Shown: positions 47,487 through 58,447 of the stretch, in pieces
How the letters are laid out: the number at the start of each line of letters is the position of its first letter
Position numbering within the stretch: the stretch's first letter is position 1
NCBI GenBank assembly: GCA_028023455.1
Contig: JAQFVV010012396.1
Location: forward strand, 7,852,085 to 7,916,084
DNA length: 64,000 nucleotides
DNA from: Epiperipatus broadwayi
Lineage: Eukaryota > Onychophora > Udeonychophora > Euonychophora > Peripatidae
Reading direction: 5' to 3'
Made by a program: the position numbers and the translations under genes
The notes under the pieces: model-generated
What the model saw: only the letters and a program-made list of their open reading frames with translations
What the model was told of the DNA's origin: nothing
Database searches by the model: none

Positions 47487-48368
47487 ATCTTGTACCAAAA
47501 AAAAAAAAAAAAAAACTAATAACAAAAAAATTTTCATTTTGTTCAAACTATCTTTAAATATCCTGTAATTAAATTTTTCTAAAAAGTCAATAGATGGATA
47601 TTACTAAAACAAATGACAAATCTTGTTTTCAGAATCAGTAGAAGATTTATTTTACTTCGATTAGATAAATAACAAACAATATACTATATAATTAATCCAT
47701 TCTCAAATATATATATATATATACTTTCTCTTTTCTTTCAAAAACAAAAATAAATTATTATTGTTTATTAAGATTCAACATACCACTTAACTAAAAAAAA
47801 ATGCTGCTTATGTAATTACCAGCTTTGCTAAATACTTTAAACAGGCTTTAACCTGTGTTCAATGCACTTTAAAATTCATAATAATCAAGCACATTTTGCC
47901 AACAGAGGGACCTTCCAAACCATGACACAAGATAGTGACTTTTATAAAGATAAGAGTGGCCATCTTTAACCTAAATGTCCACTTATACAGGTGAATCTGA
48001 AGCATCTTGATTTGGAAGCATGAAGTTGTTGTTTTCTCCACTGTTTAGGTCCACTATTTCCTTTACAAATTAACATACGTGAAATCTTGCAATTTACAGG
48101 GAGTTAATATTATGCTAAAATAACTACATGTAGTATGTGACATAATGACTTTTCTAAAAACAAATTAGAAGAAAATTGCATCATCTTTTCTTCTTTAAAA
48201 AAAAATTAAAATTTTCAAAGTTTAATTTTAAATGACAATTTTGGTTTACATTAGTGCATAAAAAAATATCTTTTTTATATTTTGTGTATATATCTATTTT
48301 GATCCACAGACACATTGATACTTATTTTAAACTTTGTGAAGAGATTCAAATTTTAGTCACCATCACAA
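47487..48368. repeat. Unknown repeat, direct copy 2 with 285-bp extra segment
   Basis: Second copy of the 44,080-44,668 repeat in the same orientation. About 285 bases (47,822-48,106) lie between TAATTACCAG and TTAATATTATGCTAA and are absent from copy 1. This extra part is less AT-rich and could be an insertion into copy 2 or sequence lost from copy 1. Confidence 0.7.
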
Positions 48369-48622
48369 TATATATATATATATTGTAATTTACAATAAAA
48401 ATTAATGCTATTTAAATAATGAGCTGGAATTAAATTAAAACCAAAAAAATATTATTTTATAAAATTTTTGTTAATTTTGTGATTTCAATCAAAATGAGAA
48501 AAAAACTATACCATTGTTATTATTACAAAAATAGGGTTATTTACAAAATAACATTTTATTAAATAATCATATTTATAATTATTATAAATAAATATTTATC
48601 ATAGTAATGATTAACTAATATA

Positions 48623-49308
48623 CACAGGAGTATCCAAAAATAACCGGAATTTTATAATAAAAAATGTTATAAATTTAATCTCTTTTAAATTACTATTCAT
48701 TTGCTGCAATATCACCGGTCTAAATGTTTTTTTTTTTCATTTTTCAAGAAATACTTGCAAAGTTATGCCTTTTAGTGTCTCTGTTATTTTTTTCCTACTA
48801 CTTCCAAGTCCACAAAAAAAAAAACAGAGATACTTTCATTTGAAAGATTAAAAAAATTGCACAAAGTGAGCTGGATTATGCTGAATTTAATTAAAAATTG
48901 TTTCACACTCAAGGCTTTGACAGATGATACTGTTGAGGTGGAGTTTGCACTCTTTACTCTACACAAAATAGAATATTTACATTTTATTGTATTATGTAAA
49001 TATTTCAAAACTTGCACATAAAATGTCTGATAGTTACAAACTAAATCTGAGAGAAAAATGCCATTTATATAAAAAAAAATCAATGTTAATTCTAACATTT
49101 CAGTTATTATAAAAAAAAAAATTGACAAATACATGAAATGCATTTTAGAACAAATATGGTACATGAACCCACAATTTCATATGATGATGTCATTTGGCAG
49201 ATTGATGCATAAGGGCCCCTGCTAAAAGTTATGTAATATCTGATGCATATACTACAATAGACACACAAAAGACAATGAAGTGATTCAAGTTATTTTTGAG
49301 TCCCCCTT
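48623..49308. mobile_element. Candidate non-autonomous DNA transposon with about 25-bp TIRs
   Basis: Left end CACAGGAGTATCCAAAAATAAC and right end, read in reverse complement, AAGGGGGACTCAAAAATAAC are similar imperfect terminal inverted repeats, flanked by TA dinucleotides. The style (CCAAAAATAAC) resembles Tc1/mariner ends and TA targets. Inside, a 126-codon minus-strand frame at 48,784-49,164 shows no transposase motif. Likely a MITE-type derivative; the family is not established. Confidence 0.45.
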
Positions 49309-49469
49309 ATATATATAAAAAAGATAATCCATACTATAACATTTTCCATTTTGCTAGGCCTCTACATGCTAATATAAACTGCGCATGAGTTGATCAAGCT
49401 ATGTCAAAAAAGAAGAGTTATATTTCTATTCTAAAAACATAGCTATATTTCCTGATCAACTTGGCCTAT

Positions 49470-49680
49470 TAATTGTTGAGAATTGTGCTATTGGCGAAAT
49501 CAGCTTTTAATTTATTTAATCTGGGCGCCAGAATTCCTAAGAATTCGCTGAAATCATCATATAACATCTCACAAATAAAAAAAAATACTTTTAAACTAAC
49601 CGGTATTACATCATACCGTAACGAGAATTATTTTTTTAAGATTATTATTCCTGGGCTTATTCAAACATATTGGTAAAGGT
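49470..49680 (+). other. Exon-like open segment, unidentified
   Basis: A 67-codon plus-strand frame (49,473-49,676) starts just after a stop codon and has no ATG. The composition is more protein-like than the surroundings and it ends near donor-like TTGGTAAAGG. It could be an internal exon or an eroded element. A small hairpin CGGTAT/ATACCG sits at 49,601-49,618. No domain recognised. Confidence 0.2.
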
Positions 49681-50042
49681 AAATTACATTTTTAAATCTT
49701 ATTAAACTACTAGTAGATTTAATAATAAAAAATAATAATTATTATTAATAACGCACAAATGAAAATTGGTATTAGAAATATTTTTATTCTAATAGACTAA
49801 AAAAATATTTGAAATAAATTACTTATCAAGTAAATTAGAGAGAACACAACTCGGACGTGAATCAATTAATAAAAAACAATTTTACAATTACTGTTCATAT
49901 CTAAATTTCTTCTAGAAATTTCCTTAAAAAATGAATGTCTCTTGTACAAGAAAATTAATGTCTCTATCGGGATTGTTTAAACATACTTTTAGAAATTGTT
50001 TGAAAATGTTTAATTTGGTCACAATCAGGAGTAATGAAGTAT

Positions 50043-50400
50043 AACTTACCGGTAAGTTTTGGGAATTCAGTAGTAGATAACTATGCATAGTTTTTTGGGT
50101 AGAATGAGCTCAGCCTTTTTGTTATTATTTGATCTTGTGGTCCATTTTCCTAGTCGGTCACGAAAGCTTTTCTGGTATACATCTTCAGGCACGATGTCTT
50201 CAGAAGCTCCGGTTCACTCCGACATGCCGAATTACTTCAGCGTAGAGCGATCTTGGATATATTATTGTTATCCAAGACCAACTAGAGAAACCAACAAACA
50301 AGATGTTCTTCAAACTGATCTCTGCCTTTTATACTCTAGAGGCCCAGTTTTCCGACTTCTGCGCATATCTTTTGTTTGTCAAAATATCCGTTGATAATCT
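50043..50400 (-). promoter_or_regulatory. Promoter-like GC-richer island with splice-donor palindrome
   Basis: On the minus strand TATAAAAGG (50,325-50,333) is followed by an initiator-like ATCAGTTTG, then about 260 bases of higher GC ending at the 16-bp perfect palindrome AACTTACCGGTAAGTT (50,043-50,058), which contains the consensus donor CGGTAAGT on both strands. This looks like a core promoter plus a short, mostly non-coding first exon, either of a host gene running leftward or of a relic LTR. The plus strand has a 103-codon ATG frame at 50,083-50,394 with no domain, probably a by-product. Confidence 0.35.
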
Positions 50401-50825
50401 TATATATTCTTTACAAAATTTATGTTACAAAGTCTCTATTTTTTTCAGCATAATTCTGCCATTTTTAATTAGTTGAAATATTTTTACTTTCTCTTATCTA
50501 GATTGGTAATTTGTGTCTTTTGTTCTCTCCAATTCTAACTTTTATTTCTAATTAAAAAAAAAACAAACGAAAGAATAATTCAACTTTCATTGTACGTTTT
50601 TTTTTTTTAAAAAAATTAGTCAAAAAAAAATCTAAATTTACTTTTATTTTTTAGCTTTTACCAAATGCCAATATATTTGCAACATATATAAATAAATGTT
50701 ACAATACATTAGGTATAGTTTTTTTCAAATAAAACAATATTTAATAGATTCTAAAAATAGATCTACTGGTAATGTGATGTGCATAAATGGGTTACATAGT
50801 TCATTACTGTATAAGAATACAAGTT

Positions 50826-51548
50826 AGAAATATTATATTTAAACTAAAAATAATAATCAGAAAATAATAAATTTTTTACAGCAGCTATATAAATATCAAT
50901 TTTTTTATGTATATTAACATTTTTCTGCACCTGAATTGATACCTTTTTCAAATATTAATAAACTATTACATTAACAAACTATTTCAGACATAAAACCATC
51001 TAGTGTTCAATAATGAAATTAAAACAAAAAATAACAATATAAATTTAAAAAAAAAAAAATGCATATATAAATCCAGTAATTACAAAATAATTGACTATAT
51101 CATAACAATACAATAAATAAAATAAATTACATGCATTTTTTTACAATTATTTATTTGTCAATTTATATAATTTTCTATTCATTTTTAATTAACCAATTAT
51201 TAACCAAATTTATAGAAGTCTTGTAAATATTCATACAATTATTTAAATTATTTTTAATGTAGTATGTTTCATATATTTATCTTCTTTTTGGATCTTTGAT
51301 GTAATTTAAACATTTAATACTTTTTTTAAAATTTATATTATTTTTTGTTTTAATTTTATTATTGAACACTAGATAGTTTTATGTCTGAAATAGTTTGTTA
51401 ACCTAATAGATTATTAACATTTGAAAAGGGCATCAAAGCAGGTGCTGAAAAAGGCTTTTTACATATATTAAAAAAAAATTGATATTTATATAGCTGTTGT
51501 AAAGGATTTATTATTTTCTGATTATTATTTTAAACCAAAAAATATTTC
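50826..51548. repeat. Long inverted repeat, about 230-bp arms
   Basis: Left arm 50,826-51,059 and right arm 51,321-51,548 are reverse complements with modest divergence: AATAATAATCAGAAAATAATAAAT, CAGCTATATAAATATCAATTTTT and AACTATTTCAGACATAAAACC pair with matching blocks on the right. Spacer about 260 bases. A foldback-type element or an old inverted duplication; an RNA across it would form long dsRNA. Confidence 0.8.
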
Positions 51549-51948
51549 ATAATTCCCAGCTTACACGATGTTTTAGAGAAGCAAACTCAAATTACTTTAC
51601 TCTAAGATTGCTATCTGGAAATATGGATAAAGCAGTCCTAGATATTGATTTAATAAGCACTACCACATAATTGCTATTTATTATTCAAACTTACAATATA
51701 TGACAGCAGTGGAGTAGATTAAATTATAAAGTTTGCTCATGTAAGGTATTTATTTAATTTTAAAACATTACATCAGATATTTTTAAGTCATAGTTTTATT
51801 ATTTGTTAAAATAAAAATTGAAAATCCTCATCCAATTCTTAGCTTTTCATCATATATATATATATAATTTTTATTTAAACCTGTTTACTATTCAAACTTG
51901 TATAAAAAATTATTTTCCAGGTGAAACTTTTGTATTTGTATCTTTTAT

Positions 51949-52190
51949 TAAAACAGACAAAACTCTCCATACATTATTGCCACTCAGTGCAAGCCAGAGT
52001 AATTAGTGGATGCCAGAAGGCTTGTGCATGAAATCCCTATCTAGTGTCTACTCATCCAATATACCCAGACTAGTTTCTGTCTTGTGGCCTTTATCAGTGA
52101 AAAGCTTTAGATCTGAGAGCACTGCACCTACATCTTAGAATCTAATGCAACCCTCCAGCAGCCACTTTTTATCTATAGTTAAATATAAGA
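51949..52190 (+). mobile_element. Foldback family member C, single arm
   Basis: AACAGACAAAACTCTCCATAC through CCAGAGTAATTAGTGGATGCC, CTACTCATCCAATATACCC, GAGAGCACTGCACC and CCCTCCAGCAGCCAC. Same arm as the complete member at 52.4 kb but no return arm follows. The outer terminus is missing on the left. Confidence 0.75.
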
Positions 52191-52355
52191 ATAAAATTGA
52201 AAACATAATAATATTTTCAATCCAAGCTCATCAGCTTATGTAATCATATAAGTCTGAACTCAGTTCAGTACCCATATATTTTGATGTCTTTGGTTTTTTA
52301 ATAATCATAGCTACCACTATCCTATTAAGCAGAAATAGTGTTAAACCACTTAAAC

Positions 52356-52873
52356 ATCATATGATTACCATTTCTTATGTTTGCTCATAACTGTTATTAA
52401 AACAGGCAAAACTCTCCATACAGTATTACCACTCAGTACAAGGCATAGTAATCAATGGATGACAGAAGGTTTGTGCATAGAATCCTTATTTAGTGCCTAT
52501 GCCTCCAATATGCCTAGATTAATTTCTAGCTTGTGACCTTCATCAGTGAGGAGCTTTATATCTGAGAGCACTGCATCTTGATCTTAGGATCTAATGCAAC
52601 CCTCCAGCAGCCACCTATTATCTCTATTTAACTACAAAACTATAAGATCTAGATGCAGTAATCACAGATCCAATGCTCCTCACTCACGAAGACCACTAGC
52701 CAGAAACTAGTCTGGAGATATTGAATGAGTAGTCACTAGATAGGGATTTTATGCACAAGCCTTTTGGCACCCATTGATTACTCTGGCTTGCACTGAGTGG
52801 CAATACTGTATGAAGAGTTTTGCCTATTTCAATAACAGTTATGAGCAAGCATAAGAAACGGTGATCATGTGAT
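52356..52873. mobile_element. Complete foldback element, about 518 bp (member D)
   Basis: Both termini are present: ATCATATGATTACCATTTC at the left and GAAACGGTGATCATGTGAT at the right are inverted repeats, and pairing continues through the arms (GCTCATAACTGTTATT, AGGCAAAACTCTCC, CCAGAGTAATCAATGGATG, CTAGATTAATTTCTAGC). The arms are about 230 bases with a short loop near 52,620-52,660. No coding potential. The 3-4 bases next to the ends give no clear TSD. Non-autonomous; the source of transposition is unknown. Confidence 0.85.
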
Positions 52874-53456
52874 ATTTGTATCTTTTGTATAAAATTTTAT
52901 TTTTAATTTGTGGCTATGAGTAATGTGTTTTTCTTTGTTTTGTTTGTTAATTATACATTTTGTTTTACACAAATATCTATATTGAGCTTTATTTTATTTC
53001 CTTTAAGAATCTTAAAAGGAAGTGGAATATTCTACATTTGTCTTTTATTTGTATTATTTTACTATCATTTTTGCTGTGCCTTCTTTTTTATGCCTTTTTA
53101 ATATCTTATTGATAATGTCTATATCGAGTAGTAGCAGTACAGCATTTCATTTCTAACATTTAAGTCCAAACACATGAATAGTAATATTATTTTAAATTAT
53201 ATTGGGAAATAAAATCGTGAACAACTTTCATATGCTAAACTAAAATTTTTGTTATTAATTAAATAGAATGTAGTTCGTATGAACGACTGAAGTAATAATT
53301 TGTTAGTTTATTACACATCCTCTATTTATATGGAATTATACTTAATTTGGTGTGTGTTTTATGTGTGTGTGCAGATTCTATATAATTCTCTTTGGAATTA
53401 TATGGATGACACTTAAGAAAAGTAATAGTTACATTATAATATAACATCTCTGAAAT

Positions 53457-53928
53457 ATAAACCACTAAATATCACATGATCACCATCTCTTATGCTATCA
53501 CATAACTGTTATTAAACAGGCAAAACTCTCCATACAGTAGTGCCATCCTGTGCCAAACAGAGTAATCAATGGATGCCAGAAGTGCCTATTCATCCAATAT
53601 CCCCAGACTAGTTTCTGGATTGTGGTCTTTGTCAGTGAGGAGCCTTGGATCTAAGAGCACTGCACCTAGATCTTAGAATCTAATGGAACCCTCCAGCAGC
53701 CACCTTTTATCTCTACTTAGGAGGATTGCATTAGATTCTAAGATCTAGGTGCAGTGCTCTCAGATCCAAAGCTCCTCACTGATGAAGGTCACAAGCCAGA
53801 AACTAGTCTGGGGATATTGGATAAGTAGGAACTAAATGGGGATTTTATGCACAAGCCTTCTGGCATTCATTGATTACTCTGGTTGGCACAGGGTGACTCT
53901 ACTGTATGGAGAGTTTTGCCTGTTTAAC
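53457..53928. mobile_element. Foldback element with 9-bp flanking direct repeat (member E)
   Basis: The left arm starts ATAAACCACTAAATATCACATG and includes AGGCAAAACTCTCCATACAG. After the loop at about 53,710-53,720 the sequence returns in reverse complement as far as GAGTTTTGCCTGTTTAAC, so the right terminus is about 55 bases shorter than the left. CTCTGAAAT occurs at 53,448-53,456 and again at 53,929-53,937. A 46-base gap in the left arm (after GGATGCCAGAAG) is visible by comparison with the right arm. Confidence 0.8.
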
Positions 53929-53937
53929 CTCTGAAAT

Positions 53938-56900
53938 GTGTTACAAATTTCTTTTTAAATTCTATATATTTTATTAACAAGATATATGACTATTTTATTC
54001 ATAGCCAATACACATATATGGTATAAAATGGCCCGAGTGAAGATTTAATTTATATGTATTCATTATCTGCTAGTATTATATTTCTTTCCAACATGAGTCA
54101 TGATGATGATTCTCATGAAACATCATATATATATATATATACCATTTATTGCTGATTTTATTATGTTTGTCTATATACCATTTATTGCTGATTTTATTAT
54201 GTTTGTCTATATTTATATTCTGTACATGGAATATTCTTTTAAAAAATTTAGAGATTAATAATTTATCTAAAAATAATGCATATTCGAACAACCTCACTCG
54301 CATATACATAGGATAAATGACAATTTCAAGATGAACTAATTAAACTTTCAAATCTTCTAGTACAACTGATTACCTAAGATAATTGCAAAATTATTTTTAA
54401 AATAAATATTGAAATTTTATTGTTTTCCTGAAAATTTTTGATGATGGTATTTTAGTTGTATTTATATATTGGACTATTTCCACCATTTAATATGAGTATT
54501 GAATGTCTTTAGAAAAACTGAACTTTATTTAATGAGAGGTATTATTCTCCCCTCTTCTTCAAGTGTTGCTAGCATGACCAGTGACAATACTAGTATAGGA
54601 ATCGAACCTGGATCCTTAGATTCTTGAATATTAAATTTTATCACTTAAAATATTATTTTAAATTTGGATTTCTCTATAATCACTGCTTCGATAAAACTTT
54701 CTTTTATTGTCTAACAATTAAATGTTAGTTATATATTATTGTATATGCATGCATATTTTCATTTACAATATTGCTTTTTAAAAGAACAAAATTATATAAC
54801 TAAAATCTAACTAATTTGATATCCTATCACATTAATGTAAGTCATAAAAATATAATAATTTAGTGTAGTAAAATAATGGACTCTGAAACTCAAATCCTTG
54901 GATCAAGGCTCTGTTTGTTATTTTTAGTGTTTTATTTTCTTATAAATTTCCAATCATATTCAAATACTTTTTTTTAATTTTTAATAAAAATTGAATTATG
55001 AAACAATTATACAATTTATGAGTAAATTCTGTTCTTGAGGAAAATAGAAACATTTATCTGAAATCCATTGAGTGGCATTTAATAACTGTTAAATTTTTCT
55101 CTCACCAATTGATTGATTATATGATAATACTCAAATATTTTTATATCTGAATCATTTTTCAAACACTTGCTAAATTCCTTTTTCAAAAAAATATATTTGT
55201 TAATTTTTGGTTTTATGTTTTTCTTCTCCCTTCGATATAAATATATCAATACTATACTAATTGTTTTATTTTCCATAATTTTTATGTTAAAACACACCTT
55301 CAAATGATACTTTGTATTAAAGTAGCAAATTTTATATGTTTAACTAAACTCTTAACTCATCAAAAACAAAAAAAAAAAAGCCTAGTATGTGAAATAATCC
55401 ATAGTTTTAGCTTATATCTTTTTTAACTATATATCTGACTATCGACTTTCTACTATTTTGTATTAGAATAATCTCATATATATTTGCATATCAAGTTTTA
55501 AATTTTTGATTAGATTCTGCCCTTTCAAAAAAGAATTACATTCTATAATGTATTTATTATATTCTACCTAAAAACATTTGTCAATGACCTTCCTTACTTA
55601 TTTCATCTTCAAATGATTAAGAAAATGTTAAAGTTTTCAAAAGTCAACTTATAATTCAATGCTTTCATATCTGACTCCTTTTTTTAAAATAAATTGTTTA
55701 ATTATTTTATATTAGGAATAATTTCTCAGTTTAATAGAAATTTTCTACACAGTTGAGAACATGTTTTCTTGTTCATTGTATTTTAATTCTTCACAAGATC
55801 ATCCTAGATGTTTTTTTACAAGCACACTAAATTTTTAATATGTAATAATAATAATAATTGTATGATCAGTTGCAGTGGTTATTAAGAGATGTTTAACCAC
55901 TAAATAATATATATGGCAATTCAATATATTGTATAAACTGAGATTTTTTCTTTACCTTTTGTAAGCTAGAAATTTATTCTCCTACCACAATCACAAACAA
56001 ATTATCAAGCTCATTGCAAAAATTGAGTTTCTATTGGAGATAAAACAGTAGTTTTTTAAATTGAAATTAATTTTAAATTATTTAAATTTTTTTATTACAT
56101 CGCATTTTGTATATATCTCTTCGTTTTTTTTTTTTTTGGTAAGTTTATACAGACAACAATGATACTATATGGGGAGTATAGCCTCTGTGTAAACATTGTG
56201 TAAGCATAAAGAATGGTGGTCATATAATATTTAGTGATATAAACTTCCTTTGTATTAAATATCCTTTTATTTAACTGTATGATATAGTAAATATAAGGAT
56301 AGGTTATATTCACACATAGTCTCATAAGTATGATAAATACAATTAATCAAAAAAGATTTTTTACATAATATAATTAGATACACTTATTTCACTAGCATGG
56401 AAACACTACCAAAGTAAGAATGAATATAATTTGTGTAAATTGTTTTTGAATCTTCAAAAAATAAATACTCTGACTTATCTTGGGAAAGTTATCAAAACTT
56501 TTCAAATTTTAATTTTTTTGAGTTCATTTGTCCTATAAAGGTTACACTGAAATTATATATTTATTAGTACTGATTTCATTGGAGAGTTTTTTTTTTTAAT
56601 TTTTATGCATGATTGATCTCTGTATTAATAATACATTCTTCAAATGGGTTATACTATATAATCAAGTATTTGTTGACTATATATTCTACAGGTTGAGTAT
56701 TCCACTTGATGTATAATGCATGAAATAAGTTTATAATAATATGCACTAGCTTGTTTGCATAATTGAACCATCTATACACAATCATAACTATTTCCATTAC
56801 CATGTGTAATCTTTAATAAACTATCATATTATTCTACTCTGCAACAAAAGATATTTCTGGATGTATATAAGTTAATGGATTTAACATTAATTTCTGAACA

Positions 56901-57574
56901 TTACATTACTATTTACCTTCTATGAACTCTGTCACTATTCTAAGACAAAGTCACACTTATTTGGTAATATTTCACTATTTTATAATAATTAAATACATAT
57001 ATTAATTGATAGAACATTTTTTCAATCCTATATTGATTTTTCACTATATAAATGTTGTACATGAGATTGCAAAAACAACATTTAAAACATCATTCAAATC
57101 ATATTCCGTAAAGTCAGTCAAGTTTGTGAACGACCTCATTATAAAATAGATATATTTGGTAAACTTTCTTTAATATATCATCTTGGTAATTTTAAAAATA
57201 GTTTAGTTTTTTATATATCTATATTAGACTGTATATAGTATCTATATTAGTTTACCCAATTGCTCAAAATACAGTTTTAAATTTACTGAGACTTTGGCAC
57301 TTGTTTATTGTAATTACTGAAGGCTTGTTTTTTATGTAATTTTTCAAGGGTATAATTTTTCCCAATAAATTTTGAGTTATTTTTATTTTTGAATGAAATA
57401 TAGTATATTATCATTTTTAGACATTGTCAGGGGGAAAATATCTCTTTTGATTATAAGAAGAAAAAAATGCAAACAGGTGGGGGATGGCGGGTGAAAAAGA
57501 ATATGTGAGCAAAAAACAAAGTTTTTCATTAAAAAATACATTATGAAAATCTGTAATTTATAAAACTAAAGTCT
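53938..57574. other. AT-rich region with SINE-like relics and a 36-bp duplication
   Basis: A 36-bp unit (ATACCATTTATTGCTGATTT...) is perfectly duplicated at 54,139-54,174 and 54,175-54,210. On the minus strand at about 54,560-54,660, AGGTTCGATTCC is a perfect B-box match, and on the plus strand 54,860-54,915 carries a weaker tRNA-like order (GTAGTAAAATAATGGACTC then GGATCAAGGCTC). Both suggest tRNA-derived SINE heads. The remaining sequence is low complexity with no gene. Confidence 0.45.
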
Positions 57575-57835
57575 GGATTCCACACTTGCAGAAATATTTA
57601 CCAAAGAGGAAAAGAATTTATTTGACCTGCATATAAAACAGTCAGTCGAAAAGATTAAGAAAACAAATTGGTGAAGCACCTGGGCTCCAAAAGATCAATT
57701 GGGAAATGATTATGCTAAAAATATTGTGAAAATAATTATAAAGCTCTTTGATCAAATATTATAGGGAGATCATATGGAGAAGATAGATGTTTATAATTTT
57801 AATGGATGATAATAGATAAAACTATTCAATACAAG
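57575..57835 (+). pseudogene. Possible decayed LINE RT fragment
   Basis: Plus-strand frames give a broken pattern like that before RT motif 1 of RTE/other LINEs (an Ile/Lys-rich helix, KKxN, then APGLQKINWEM). Stops and shifts are frequent, and it differs from the RTE family at 58-60 kb. Weak assignment. Confidence 0.3.
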
Positions 57836-58447
57836 TTATAAACCTCTTCATGTGATAGTTCAGTTCCATTTTTAGCAAGCAAGTGTAGCTCTTGACCCAG
57901 GTTTCATGCTTAGGAATGTTTGTTTTTATAAAAATTAAATTAAATATGCTAGTCAATGTATCAAATTTTCAATATATTTTTGAAAATATATTAGTACTAC
58001 AGGAAATTCATAATAGAAATGTTTGAATCTATAGAATTGTGAAATTCTATAAAAATATAGTTTTTTAAAAAACAAGAATTTTGAAAATATTTTTATTATT
58101 TTATACAATATTTTATTTATTAATGAACAAATAAATTTTATTTTTACTAAATTTTATGTTTAAAAATTGTTTTATTTCATGTTAAAGTTATTCAATTCTG
58201 TAACAAATGATATTTATAAATATTTTGTGTATTTATATATATATATATAATAAAAATTATTTTTTGTTTTTCCAAATTAAATTTAATAAAAAAAATTATC
58301 ATTCATTTTTATAACTCAAGATAAATTGTTTAATTTGGCATATATTGCCTATTAAATAAAAACTATGCAAAACTACAAAGTAAGATTATATAATTAATGA
58401 TTTTATAGAATAATAGTTAAGAAAAGTACATTTTATAAAATAATTGT

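Noticed and set aside
49523-49530. TGGCGCCC on the minus strand, the start of a lysine-tRNA primer-binding site, downstream of the 50.3-kb TATA box
   Set aside because: The preceding bases (GGAATTC) do not make an LTR end in CA, the match stops after 8 bases, and no second LTR is seen.
52356-53928. CRISPR array from repeated similar blocks
   Set aside because: The blocks are long inverted arms with variable gaps, not short regular direct repeats with spacers, and the DNA is eukaryotic.
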